Assembly (NCBI GenBank): GCA_965197825.1
Contig: CBDANW010000002.1
Location: forward strand, 62,001 to 126,000
Direction of reading: 5' to 3'
Origin: CBDANW01 sp965197825
Lineage (GTDB): Bacteria; Acidobacteriota; Vicinamibacteria; Marinacidobacterales; DATDRI01
DNA length: 64,000 nucleotides
The translations under genes were made by a program, and so were the position numbers. Under the pieces are notes generated by a model. The model saw only the letters and a list, made by a program, of their open reading frames with translations. It searched no databases and was not told where the DNA came from. Position 1 is the stretch's first letter. The number at the start of each line of letters is the position of its first letter. Below are positions 37,897-47,088 of the stretch, piece after piece.

Positions 37897-38020
37897 TCAT
37901 CGGTTCGGATCTATACGTTTGCCCGACTTGACCCGCACCTGCGGCCGACGCGGATACGGCCCCCCGTCAGGTACAACGCCTAGATATGTGGCGCCTCGCT
38001 TCACTTTCCCAAGTACCGAA
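37897..38020 (-). pseudogene. C-terminal remnant of the gene upstream of the endonuclease
   Basis: The frame VKRGATYLGVVPDGGPYPRR, PQVRVKSGKRIDPNR and stop overlaps the endonuclease start by 4 bp. Nothing upstream of about 38020 continues it. I cannot assign the family. Confidence 0.45.
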
Positions 38021-38026
38021 GACTGA

Positions 38027-38148
38027 GGATGGACCAAGCCAAGTGACTCAGATCCCTGGAGCAGGACAACGCCGGGCTTAAGAAGCTGGTGGCAGTGCTG
38101 TCCCTGGACAACCAGATTCTGAAGGAAGTTTCCTCGGGAAACTTCTAG
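38027..38148 (+). pseudogene. IS3-family OrfA C-terminal remnant
   Basis: MDQAK, an in-frame TGA, then LRSLEQDNAGLKKLVAVLSL and DNQILKEVSSGNF: the leucine-zipper end of an IS407-type OrfA. No N-terminus, no OrfB. Confidence 0.7.
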
Positions 38149-38247
38149 GCTCGGTGAAACGGAGGCGAGCGGCATCAGCCGTCCAGGATGTCTTTCAACG
38201 TTTTGTCGGCAGGTGGTTGGTCGGCCCGCGGTGTGAACTCCGGAGGT

Positions 38248-39648
38248 GGTCAAGTCTTAATTTTCCTGTCAAATCTCCGTACGGTTCCCCGCGCTCGGTT
38301 AAGCTGCTGATTCCTCCGACGTGCCTTGCGGGAGAAGCTCGTTGCGAAGCTCCTCGACTTTCCTAGCGGCGAAGACATCCATCCTCACGCCGCGCCATTT
38401 GTTTGCGACGGCCAAGAGCACAGCGAACGAGAGTTTCATCGCGGCCTCCTCGGTGAAGAAGTGAGGAATGACCTTTGTGCGACGTTTGTGCTCTCCGAAC
38501 GTGCGCTCAAGTAGATTCGACGTGCGAAGCCTTTTGTGATGCGCCGCAGGAAGGCGTAGCGCCTGAAGACACGCTTCGAGGGTCTCTTCCATGCACTTCA
38601 TCGCGCTCGGGAATCGTTGACGGTACCGAGCGATCACCTCCCGACCCTTCTTCAGCCCTTGCTCGTAGCTGTTCGCATGGAACGACTCAAGGATGGCCGC
38701 CTTGAGTTCGTCGCGCACTTCCTTCGGAGCCTTGCCCAGGATGTTCTCGAGGCGGTGCTTCTGGCAACGTTGCTTGAGGCTTCGAGGGAAGACCTCTGCG
38801 ATCGCTTTGAGCACTCCAGGATTCCCGTCCGTCACGATGAGCAACGGCTCCCTCATTCCTCGGGCCACTATCTCCTGCAAGAACCCCTTCCAGTTCTCGT
38901 AGGATTCTCGGTTGCCGACACCGATATGAAGAAGAACTCGCGTCCCATCAGCGCGATAGCCGGTCGCAACGAGGATGGGCTCTTTCCTCTCCGCTCCTTG
39001 GTGGTAGCGCAGGTACGTGCCGTCGAGCTCGAGATACAACAGCTTCTCGTTCGAGAGATCCCGTTTTCGAAACGCCTCGAAATCCTCCGACAGACACCGT
39101 GTGACCCGGCTCACCACCGACTTCGAGACACCCGTGCCGCTCAGCACGTCCGCGAACGTCGCCTCAATGTCACGCGTCGACATCCCGTGGACGTACATCC
39201 GCGCGATCAGTTCATCGAGTTTCTCGGTCCGGCTCACGTAGGCGTCGAGAATCTTTGACTGAAACACCTTCTCTGTTTCTCGTACCCGCGGCACTTGCAC
39301 CGTTACCGCTCCCTCGCCCGTGAGGACCCGATGCGACTCATACCCGTTGCGTCGTCCCTTCTCCTTCGTCGTTGCCGGAGCGTTCTCATAGTAGTTTCGA
39401 CCCAACGCCTCCGTCACCTCGCGCTCCAACGCATATTGAAGCATCATCTGAGCTCCCGACCGGACGATCTCCGAGAGATTCATCTCCCCAAATACCAGTT
39501 GTTCCTCGAACTGCTTGAGTAATCGCTGACTCGGTAGTACCTTTCCCATGATGTATGGTTCTCCTTTTCTGTCCCCATGACGGGGACGGGTTTTGAGTTT
39601 GGGGAACCATACATCGTTTTTCTTTGACAGGAATCTTAAGACATCACC
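38248..39648 (-). mobile_element. IS256-family copy 7 (1401 bp)
   Basis: Complete; duplication TCCGGAGG on both sides (38239-38246 and 39649-39656), with one extra T on the left. Confidence 0.92.
38299..39549 (-). CDS. IS256-family transposase (copy 7)
   Basis: Full-length 416 residues, Ile form (FLQEIVARG) but in a 1401 bp element, so it combines features of both sublineages. Confidence 0.95.
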   Translation of the reverse strand: MGKVLPSQRLLKQFEEQLVFGEMNLSEIVRSGAQMMLQYALEREVTEALGRNYYENAPATTKEKGRRNGYESHRVLTGEGAVTVQVPRVRETEKVFQSKILDAYVSRTEKLDELIARMYVHGMSTRDIEATFADVLSGTGVSKSVVSRVTRCLSEDFEAFRKRDLSNEKLLYLELDGTYLRYHQGAERKEPILVATGYRADGTRVLLHIGVGNRESYENWKGFLQEIVARGMREPLLIVTDGNPGVLKAIAEVFPRSLKQRCQKHRLENILGKAPKEVRDELKAAILESFHANSYEQGLKKGREVIARYRQRFPSAMKCMEETLEACLQALRLPAAHHKRLRTSNLLERTFGEHKRRTKVIPHFFTEEAAMKLSFAVLLAVANKWRGVRMDVFAARKVEELRNELLPQGTSEESAA

Positions 39649-40655
39649 TCCGGAGGGGTAAACAGGGGGTTGCCCGGAGACCACAGTTCCAGGCTTTCGG
39701 CGTTTTCCTCGAAATACTCCGGGTCGGTGGTCACTCGTAGGCGCTCGGTCATGCCAGGGGCCAACAGGCCGTATTCTCGACGTCCCATGGGCTGGACATC
39801 GGTCCCTGGCGGCATCAGGTCAGATGACCCGATAATCCTGTCGAGGTCCTCCATGGTGGCGGGTGATGGTGTGCGTGCCGGCATAGCGAGGTCGCTCTCT
39901 GTCACCGCATCGATATCGAACCCCTGCCCCTCGGCTTCTCGTGTCTGTTGCTCGATCGTGTCCACCACACGGGCGCGTTCCACGTCTTCGCGCCCGTTGC
40001 CAGATAATACGGCAGCGGATATGGTGCGCGGCAATTGCGCCAGAATCGGCTGCAAGCGGCCGACCACGGATTCGAAAAGGCCGATGCGGTTTCTCAGTGC
40101 CCGGTAAACGTCGGTTTCGACCGTGCCCGCATAGTGCAGGTTGACGATCCGGATGATTTCGTGCTGCTGGCCGAGGCGGTCGATGCGTCCGATACGCTGT
40201 TCCACTCGCATGGGGTTCCACGGCATGTCGTAGTTGATCAGTGCGCCGCAGAACTGGAAATTCAGGCCCTCGGCGGCGGCGTCCGTACACAACAGAATAT
40301 CGGCCTCGCCGGCGCGAAACCGCCGTTTGGCATCGTCGCGGCTGATCCGGCGCCAGGAGCCGTCGGCGGAGGGGATTTCTCCACCGCGCCCCGAGAAGCA
40401 CATCAACCTTTTACCAGCGTCCTTCAGAAGCTCTTCACGCAGGAAATCCATGGTATCGGTGTACTGAGTGAAGACCATCGCCTGTTGGTAGCCGTCCTGG
40501 TGAAGCTCGGCGAGGATGCTCTTCAGGCTTTCGAGCTTGCTGTCCGGTGGCAGTTGGCCGATGTGGACAAGGAGGCTTTCGATGTCGGCCTCCTCTTCGG
40601 TGGCGAGGGCCTTGCGTTCAAGTGCCGCTAGCTCCTCGGCATCCGGGTGTGCCTT

Positions 40656-41127
40656 CTATTTATTCATCCGCGCGCACCAAACTTGATTAATCTCCGGTCT
40701 GCCAGCACCATGCCGGCATGATTTCGTCGTTTGTTCGCGCTCTCATCTCTGCCTTCAAGGCTCGTCGCGAGCTGGCTCTCGAGAATGTCGCTCTTCGGCA
40801 GCAGCTTGCCGTCCTCCGCCGTTCCGTGAAACGGCCGCGGCTCTCGAAGGTCGACCGCGAGTTTTGGGTGCTGTTGCGCAGAATCTGGACTGGCTGGGAG
40901 AGCGTCCTCGTCATCGTGAAACCTGAGACGGTCATCCGCTGGCACCGTTGTGGGTTCAGACGATATTGGACTTGGAAGAGCCGACGGCGTAGGCCTGGAC
41001 GACCAGGCGTCGCTCCCGAAATACGTGAGCTGATACGGAATATGAGCAGGGCCAACCCTCTCTGGGGAGCTCCCCGCGTGCATGGCGAGCTGGCGAAGCT
41101 GGGCATCTCCATTTCCCAGGCTGCCGT
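40656..41127 (+). mobile_element. 5' part of a second rve element type
   Basis: Starts TGTGCCTTCTATTTATTCATC. The same 5' end occurs (complete or reversed) near 7910, 12907, 16915, 26460, 50285 and 59960. Interrupted by IS5 copy 2, and the 3' part is gone. Confidence 0.75.
40718..41127 (+). pseudogene. rve transposase, N-terminal fragment
   Basis: MISSFVRALISAFKARRELA, LENVALRQQLAVLRRSVKRP, WTGWESVLVIVKPETVIRWH, RKSRRRRPGRPG-like linker and NPLWGAPRVHGELAKLGISI, ending at ISQAAV. The catalytic domain is absent. Confidence 0.82.
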
Positions 41128-42214
41128 TGCCTTGGTGCACAACTCCGATAGAGGCCGAGAGCTCGCTTGGCCCCGACTCCCATCATCCGATCATCTCGCT
41201 ATCAGGCATCCCGAGCGCCGTCATGGTGTTGAGAATCTTGCACCCGATCCTTGCCTCAACTCTCTGTGCCGCCAACCCTCTCGCTCGCATCGCTGAGCCC
41301 ACGATAGCCTTGTAGCGATGGAACGTTGTCTCGACTTTGCTCCGTTTGCTGTAGCCCGATTCTGTGTGCCACTTTCGTTTGCCGAGCCGAGCTTGTGCTG
41401 CAATGTTGCGATTGCGCTGTCGGTTGCTCGCCGGCCCCGATGCGAGCAGGGCGCCCTTGCGCGGCGGTATCAGCACCCTCGGCGAGCGATGAGCGCTGTG
41501 ATTCTCGATTGCCTCATAGACGCCGCCGGCGTCGTATGCGGTGTCAGCTCTGGCCGATGAGACGGGACTGTCGATCTGTCCGACAAGCGATGCAACCCGC
41601 GATGAATCGCGGGCTCTTTTGCTCGTCAGCTCGCCGGCGACGACTTCGCCACTCTGCTCGTCGACACACAGATGGAGCTTGCGATAGTCCCTGCTCTTTT
41701 GTGCTCTGCGCAGCTGGCCGGCGTGGACAGCGAGACCGCTGCTGTCGATCAAGATGTGCAACGGCGTCTTCTGCTTGACTTGGTAGAAGGGGACCTTACC
41801 CAGATTCGCCTTGCGCCTCGAGATCGTGGTGTGATCGGGCACATCATTGTCTAGCTTCATCAGAGCGAACAACGACCGCAGCAATCCCTCGCTCTGCCTA
41901 GATGACAGATGAAACACCATGCCCAGGGTGACAGCCGTCTCGATGGCGTGGTTCGAGTACTTGCGTTGACGGCCCGGTTTCCTCCTCCTTGGCCGGGGCG
42001 CGTCCCAGTTCACAAGCTTGCCGGCGGTGAGCGAGACCCAGACGGTCAGCCTCCCGCGGTTGCGTAGACCCGCCTCATATTCACGCCAATTCCTCACGCG
42101 ATAGGCCTTCTTCACATACTTCCGCTGAGTGCGTTTGAAAATGCTCATGGGGAACCTCGTATCCGCGAGTACAGGACAATTGTGGACCGAGATCGCGAGT
42201 TGTGCACCAAGGCA
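41128..42214 (-). mobile_element. IS5-family (IS903-type) element, copy 2
   Basis: 1087 bp, same ends as 19166-20252 and again without matching 9 bp flanks. It joins an rve fragment to a HEPN fragment. Confidence 0.88.
41183..42148 (-). CDS. IS5-family transposase (copy 2)
   Basis: 321 residues, catalytic regions as in copy 1, with small differences (NRGRLTVWVS, ISRRKANLG, SPVSSARAD). Confidence 0.92.
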   Translation of the reverse strand: MSIFKRTQRKYVKKAYRVRNWREYEAGLRNRGRLTVWVSLTAGKLVNWDAPRPRRRKPGRQRKYSNHAIETAVTLGMVFHLSSRQSEGLLRSLFALMKLDNDVPDHTTISRRKANLGKVPFYQVKQKTPLHILIDSSGLAVHAGQLRRAQKSRDYRKLHLCVDEQSGEVVAGELTSKRARDSSRVASLVGQIDSPVSSARADTAYDAGGVYEAIENHSAHRSPRVLIPPRKGALLASGPASNRQRNRNIAAQARLGKRKWHTESGYSKRSKVETTFHRYKAIVGSAMRARGLAAQRVEARIGCKILNTMTALGMPDSEMIG

Positions 42215-42539
42215 GTACTGCGCCGGGTTGGAGTCGATTCTGCTTCGAGACAGTTCGGAGCCGATTCTTCACAACTTGAGCGAACGATTAGCGATGTTTG
42301 CCTATGACACGGTGGAGGAGCGGACGGTCGCCTTGAAGGAGGTTAAGGCGGCCTATTCACTTCGGTCACGGTTCGTTCATCACGGCGCTGAGATCGAAGA
42401 GGGTGAAGTTGTGACCCGATTCGCTCATCACGGCTTTCAGGTTATTCGCCGAATCGCTAAGAATGTCCACCATTTCAGCCGCAAGGTCGAGTTTGTCGAG
42501 CATATTGACCGCATGAAACTCTCGGGTGCCTCGCAGTGA
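42215..42539 (+). pseudogene. HEPN-domain (ApeA-like) C-terminal fragment
   Basis: YCAGLESILLRDSSEPILHN, LSERLAMFAYDT, KEVKAAYSLRSRFVHHGAEI and ending MKLSGASQ. The RSRFVH sequence is the R-x4-H active-site motif of HEPN RNases, in the context typical of ApeA-like HEPN domains. The N-terminus is replaced by IS5. HEPN proteins of this kind are found in abortive-infection systems. Confidence 0.65.
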
Positions 42540-43056
42540 CTGCTTTCGCTTGCCAGTTGCCGATTTAGCTTCCCGTCTGGTCAAAATACTCGAACGCCCA
42601 GCGGTTCAGCAGTTTGCACCTTTTCCAAAGGCTGCTTGAATCCGCCATCGTGGTCGGATACGTATTCCAGTTCAGCGGAAGGCGTCCTGTGCCAAAACTC
42701 GGCCCTTTTGAAATAGGCGGTGCTTCCGCCATTAAGTGTTGGTGAGATGACGCTAAGACTTTACGGTGCATTGAATTACAGCCAAAATAGCGTTCGTGAC
42801 CTTCGCTGAGCGCTAAATGGAGCGTAAGCGCCTTTTTTGCAAAAGGATGCGTACACATCACCAACAGTAAACAGCGCAAGCACCCGAGAAGGCTCGCGAC
42901 GAACTTGCACCTCAAGTCGAGAGCGCGACGGCTTCCGAGCGAGGATAAGATGAAACGCATCGCTTCGACAGCTCTGATGGCGAGACTCAACTAAAACAGT
43001 CTTCGGAAAACTCGGCGGTTCAGGGCGCTGAGGACTCTAATATTGCGCCGCCGTTT
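42540..43056. repeat. Repeat mosaic upstream of the TonB receptor
   Basis: Bases 42575-42665 are an inverted match to part of the MITE at 55445-55708. A CGTCCTGTGCC end lies at 42682. Bases 42718-42885 are an inverted copy of 7670-7850. From about 42890 the DNA looks host-like and should contain the receptor's promoter, which I cannot place. Confidence 0.5.
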
Positions 43057-43080
43057 ATGCTTGGAGGAGGGAATGTACCT

Positions 43081-45882
43081 GTGACCGTCAGCCAACTCGA
43101 TTTCGCTCGTTTTCTTCGACGATCTCCGACCTCCCGGATTCGATCAGCGGCGTTCGCCTTGGGAACGATGTTGTTAGCCCAAGCCGCCAGTGCGCAGACG
43201 CTGGAGGTGAAGGTTGTCGATCCGCTTTCTTTCGCCGTGACCAACGCGACGGTCGCGATTGGCGATCAGGAGGTGCGGACCGACGGTACGGGTACGGCAG
43301 TGTTTCAAAGCCTGGGTGCCGGCCCGCACTCCGTCGTGGTTTCGGCTCCCGGCTTCGCGACAGCAATTGAGGAGGTGGCCGAGTCGGAAGGAACTGTCAC
43401 GATCGAACTGCAGGTACAGTCGGTCAGCGAGGTCATCAACGTGCAAGCCAACGTCGGCACCCGAGCGCTGCCGCGGACGGTCACAGAGTCGGTCGTGCCC
43501 ATCGACGTCATCTCGTCCAACGACATGGTCGGCCGAGGTGATACGGACATCGCGGATCAGTTGAGAACCGTCCTGCCCTCCTACAATGTCAACGCCCAGC
43601 CCGTCGGCGACGCGGCCAGGATCGTTCGGCCAGCAACCCTCCGTGGCCTGGCACCCGATCACACGCTGATCCTGGTCAACGGGAGACGGCGGCATCGGTC
43701 GGCGATCATCACTTGGCTGGGGGGCGGATTTGCAGACGGCGCCCAGGGACCGGATATCTCGGTTATCCCGTCGATCGCGCTGCGGCAGGTCGAAGTGCTG
43801 CGGGATGGCGCCTCGGCCCAGTACGGCTCAGACGCCATCGCGGGTGTCATGAACTTCCGACTCAAGGACAACTCCTCCGGTGGCAGTTTGGAGTTTCGTA
43901 CCGGCCGTTTCATCGCGGGTGACGGTGGCACGCACACCATTTCCGGCAACCTCGGTCTGCCGTTAGGGCTGGCCGGTTTTGCCAACCTGAGTGTCGAGTA
44001 CGGCAACTCTGGCGATACCAGCCGCAGCGTCCAGCGTACCGACGCTGCGGCTCTCATTAGGAGTGGCAATACCCATGTCGCGGATCCGGCGCAGATCTGG
44101 GGCTCTCCGAAAATCGACGACGATTTCAAGTTTTGGGGCAACTTTGGACGCGTCTTCAACAAGGTACAACTTTACGGTCATACGAATTACGCCAGCAGGA
44201 GGGTAACCGGCGGGTTCTTCTTCCGTAATCCCAATACCCGGGCTGCGGTCTTCAGCGCTGATGCCGGCGAGACCCTGCTCATCGGCGATGTGCTCGACGC
44301 TCAAGACGGGATCCTCGATGGTTCGGCTAACTGCCCTGAGGTGCCGGTCGTCAACGGGGTCCCCCGTCAGGAGACCCTTTCCAGAGTCTTCCTTGATCCC
44401 GGCTGTTTCTCTTTCCAGGAAATCTTCCCAGGGGGGTTCACGCCGCGGTTTGGCGGTGAGCGGACCGACGCATCCGTGGTCGCCGGTCTCCGCGGCCAAG
44501 CCGCGGGAAGAATGGTTTGGGATGCCAGCATCAGCCAGGGCTACAATGCAGTGGACTTTTTCATCTTCAACACAGTCAATGCTTCACTAGGTCCGACAAC
44601 ACCCACCGACTTCGATCCCGGTCTCTACCGGCAGCAGGACCGCGGCTTCAATCTGGATCTTAGCTACGCCGTCAACGAGCGCGTCCACCTGGCTGGCGGT
44701 GGCGAGTGGCGTGAGGAACATTTCGAGATTGGCCTTGGCCAGAGGGAGTCGTGGGAGATCGGCCCGTACGCCCCTCAGGGCTTCAGCGCGGGCTCCAACG
44801 GCTTTCCCGGATTCAGTCCCATCGCCGCCGGCCAATGGAGCCGCAGCAACATAGCGCTCTACGGCGATGTCGAGTTGCAGGGTAACGTAGGCAAGTGGGC
44901 AGTCGCCACCGCCGCCAGGTTCGAAGACTTTGAAGATTTTGGCGCCACCCTAAACGGCAAGCTCGCTGGCCGTTACCAATTGACACAAAATTGGGCACTG
45001 CGCGGGAGCGTGAGTAGCGGATTTCGGGCGCCGACGCCCGGACAGCAGAATGCGTTCAACGTGTCGACCCGTTACGATCTCCGGCTCATGGACTTGGTCA
45101 ACGACGGCATCATTCCTTCGACCTCGAGGGTGGCTCATCTCCGAGGCGGGCGGTTGCTGGAACCCGAGCGGTCGATCAACTACAGCCTGGGAGCGGTGAC
45201 CGACAGAGGCCCGCTCAAGTTCACTGTCGATTACTTCCGCATCGATCTTTCCAATCGACTCGCCTTGACACGGTCGTTCGTTCTCAGTCCCGAGGAAGCG
45301 GAGAACCTCATCGCAGAGGGCGTCACCAGTGCGCGCAACCTGCAGAACTTCCGTTTCTTCACTAACGACTTCGAGACCCGGACACAAGGAATCGACTTGG
45401 TGGTCACCTATAAGCCGGCGGCGCTCAGCGGCGACACGACGTTCGACTTCCTCTTCAACCACACCGATACTGAAGTCACTGAGTTCAATCGGGATGTGTT
45501 GGACACCGAACGGATCCGTCGATTGAAGAAAGCGGTTCCCGGAACGCGCTGGAACTTCACCATGCATCATGGTCTCAGCCGATGGCGTCTACTCGGACGC
45601 CTCAGCTACTATGGCGACTGGTACGATTCGCGGGACGTTCGAGTCTACAACGGCGAGTATCTCTTCGACTTTGAAGCTTCCTATCCCCTCAGCGAGTCCA
45701 TCACCTTCACCGTTGGCGTCCAGAACTTGTTCGACAATCAACCGCAGGAGAACCCCAACGCCTCCGCCACCGGCAATCGCTACAGCGCATACACGCCGTT
45801 TAATTACAATGGTGCGTTCTACTACGTCCGGCTCGGCTACAACTGGAAGTGGAAGAGTGGTAGCGGCCGGAGTGTCCCCTGA
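43081..45882 (+). CDS. TonB-dependent outer-membrane receptor with carboxypeptidase-regulatory-like N-domain
   Basis: About 933 residues. A signal peptide (SAAFALGTMLLAQAASAQ) is followed by a beta-sandwich domain (LEVKVVDPLSFAVTNATVAI...VTIELQVQSV) and a plug domain (VVPIDVISSNDMV, RTVLPSYNVN, LRGLAPDHTLILVNGRRRHR, VEVLRDGASAQYGSDAIAGV). The beta-barrel ends GYNWKWKSGSGRSVP, though without the usual terminal aromatic residue. Start: GGAGGAGGG lies 9 nt before GTG at 43081, so that is preferred to the ATG at 43057, which overlaps the ribosome-binding site. It imports an unknown ligand using TonB energy. No TonB, ExbB or substrate genes are nearby. Confidence 0.88.
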   Translation: MTVSQLDFARFLRRSPTSRIRSAAFALGTMLLAQAASAQTLEVKVVDPLSFAVTNATVAIGDQEVRTDGTGTAVFQSLGAGPHSVVVSAPGFATAIEEVAESEGTVTIELQVQSVSEVINVQANVGTRALPRTVTESVVPIDVISSNDMVGRGDTDIADQLRTVLPSYNVNAQPVGDAARIVRPATLRGLAPDHTLILVNGRRRHRSAIITWLGGGFADGAQGPDISVIPSIALRQVEVLRDGASAQYGSDAIAGVMNFRLKDNSSGGSLEFRTGRFIAGDGGTHTISGNLGLPLGLAGFANLSVEYGNSGDTSRSVQRTDAAALIRSGNTHVADPAQIWGSPKIDDDFKFWGNFGRVFNKVQLYGHTNYASRRVTGGFFFRNPNTRAAVFSADAGETLLIGDVLDAQDGILDGSANCPEVPVVNGVPRQETLSRVFLDPGCFSFQEIFPGGFTPRFGGERTDASVVAGLRGQAAGRMVWDASISQGYNAVDFFIFNTVNASLGPTTPTDFDPGLYRQQDRGFNLDLSYAVNERVHLAGGGEWREEHFEIGLGQRESWEIGPYAPQGFSAGSNGFPGFSPIAAGQWSRSNIALYGDVELQGNVGKWAVATAARFEDFEDFGATLNGKLAGRYQLTQNWALRGSVSSGFRAPTPGQQNAFNVSTRYDLRLMDLVNDGIIPSTSRVAHLRGGRLLEPERSINYSLGAVTDRGPLKFTVDYFRIDLSNRLALTRSFVLSPEEAENLIAEGVTSARNLQNFRFFTNDFETRTQGIDLVVTYKPAALSGDTTFDFLFNHTDTEVTEFNRDVLDTERIRRLKKAVPGTRWNFTMHHGLSRWRLLGRLSYYGDWYDSRDVRVYNGEYLFDFEASYPLSESITFTVGVQNLFDNQPQENPNASATGNRYSAYTPFNYNGAFYYVRLGYNWKWKSGSGRSVP

Positions 45883-46238
45883 GAGACCGTGACAAGAAAT
45901 CCGGTCCGATGACCAGGTTTCAACTGTGTCGATCCGGCACCCCACAAATTTTCAAGGACTTGGGCGTTGCAAAACCCTATTTCAGTGTCGATTCGATTGG
46001 CGATACCGTCGTGTCCAAAAATACAAACGAACTCAAGACCGGCGCGCCGGCTGCTTGGAGTCGCTCCAGAACGGCCCCGTCGTGTCCGAAAATGCGAACG
46101 GAGCCGAAAGCTCGAATCCTGGAAGCGTTTTCGAAATTCGCAGAGAACAGCCGACGAGGCACTGGCTCTGCGATAGGCGCTCCCGAGCAGAGCTCTCCTC
46201 CAGAGTATCCGTTCCGTCCAGACTGGTGCGCCCGAACT
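45883..46238. repeat. Element-end mosaic, no gene
   Basis: Contains a CGTCGTGTCCAAAAA end at about 46008 followed by GGCGCGCCGG, also seen at 55379 and 59636, and a degenerate repeat of it near 46080. No supported coding frame. Confidence 0.45.
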
Positions 46239-46367
46239 CGTCGTGTCCAAAAACACAAACGCGTTGCCAAGCCCTTGATGGTTATGCTCTCCATGATAAT
46301 GATAGATGAACTCGGCGACGGCCCGGCGCGCGGGTCTTTGAGTTCGTTTGTATTTTTGGACACGACG
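46239..46367 (-). mobile_element. 129 bp MITE with CGTCGTGTCCAAAAA ends
   Basis: Inverted ends CGTCGTGTCCAAAAACACAA and the complement of TTCGTTTGTATTTTTGGACA. The interior encodes, on the minus strand, AVAEFIYHYHGEHNHQGLGN, the C-terminal signature of rve transposases. A second copy of identical length lies at 60167-60295. Confidence 0.8.
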
Positions 46368-46416
46368 AGGTCACTGCGTGAAACGGCTATACATCGTCGC
46401 TACTCTCTCCACTTTT

Positions 46417-47088
46417 CTAAGAGTCAACACCGGTGACATTGTCGAAGTCGAACATGTCCGGTGCCCGCCTAGCGATGAAAAGGCCGACAATCGGAGTTGC
46501 TGGAAAACGAGAAAACAGGACGGTTTTCGCCGTCCGAAAATGCGCCCCGGTCGTCAGAACGTCATCGACGATGGCAATAAAGTTGGGTTCCGGCGTCGTT
46601 AAAGATTCGTTGAGTTCGTAGAGTTCTTTGAGCTGCTGAGGAGTTGGCCGAACTTCGCTGTCATGAACCGCGTCGGTGCTCATTTTCTGGACGATGATTT
46701 CGCGAACATCTAACTTCGGGTTGGGCCGGATGGCGTGTAACATTTTTGTCAAACGGTCATCGTAAAGGGTGTGCCCCTTAACCTTCGACGGAGGAACTGG
46801 CACGAACGTCAGGCTATTGAGTGCATCCTCATCCAAAGCTGTTCTGAACGCAGCAGCGGCTTGTATAATCGCATCGATCTTGTAGGGCCATTCGAGAAGA
46901 TCACGGCGATCCATCGACTTCTTGAAGTTCAGAATCAGGTTGTTGGTAGAGCTGTAGACAAAACCTTGGCGCGCGGTATACTCGCCAATGAAATAGCAGT
47001 CGTCGTCCTCGGTGAGATAACCGTGGTCCGGGCGCGTCAGCGCATCGACTTTAGTGAAACGCTGTGGAAAGGTGCTGTCGGATATCAT
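46417..47088 (-). CDS. Phosphoribosyltransferase-fold protein, ShosT-like
   Basis: 223 residues. The PRPP-binding motif FIAIVDDVLTTGAHFRTAK lies near residue 168; upstream are LTFVPVPPSKVKGHTLYDDR and the PRTase core strands. Downstream of and overlapping (38 bp) a DprA-like gene in the same direction. The ShosTA toxin-antitoxin/anti-phage system pairs a PRTase toxin with a DprA-like antitoxin, which fits this arrangement; identification is by family and order, not by close comparison. The frame is intact and uninterrupted by elements. Confidence 0.72.
   Translation of the reverse strand: MISDSTFPQRFTKVDALTRPDHGYLTEDDDCYFIGEYTARQGFVYSSTNNLILNFKKSMDRRDLLEWPYKIDAIIQAAAAFRTALDEDALNSLTFVPVPPSKVKGHTLYDDRLTKMLHAIRPNPKLDVREIIVQKMSTDAVHDSEVRPTPQQLKELYELNESLTTPEPNFIAIVDDVLTTGAHFRTAKTVLFSRFPATPIVGLFIARRAPDMFDFDNVTGVDS

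Larger units (their letters stand above)
35584..37900 (-). pseudogene. Restriction endonuclease-like gene split by IS256 copy 6
   Basis: The 5' part (37435-37900) reads MTKRLPFEIREAIVQVCGKA and on to LSTSPESA. Across the IS the frame resumes QARGYSLEGLLSELFAVNEI, YRTETEQIDGYFHFKGFDYL, VEARWRKGPP, then STRGLFVSIVGFRREVV and ILMDGSDIGLILEG. EQIDG...YLVEARW is the D...ExK-like core of Mrr-type nucleases. Joining at the TSD restores PESAQARGYS exactly, giving about 300 residues. The start overlaps the stop of an upstream gene (ATGA at 37897-37900), so it was the second gene of an operon. Confidence 0.8.
38175..40655 (-). pseudogene. SNF2-family helicase fragment split by IS256 copy 7
   Basis: What remains is the C-terminal lobe: MVFTQYTDTMDFLREELLKD, LLCTDAAAEGLNFQFCGALI (motif V) and MRVEQRIGRIDRLGQQHEII (motif VI). 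The C-terminal region runs to NPLFTPPE, then across IS256 FTPRADQPPADKTLKDILDG and stop at 38175. The N-terminal lobe is lost at 40655, where another element begins. The arrangement resembles SNF2 proteins of DISARM-like systems, but no partner genes are present, so that is only a possibility. Confidence 0.75.

Noticed and set aside
38175..40655. Complete DISARM system
   Set aside because: Only an SNF2 C-terminal lobe is present; no DUF1998, PLD or methyltransferase partner is nearby.
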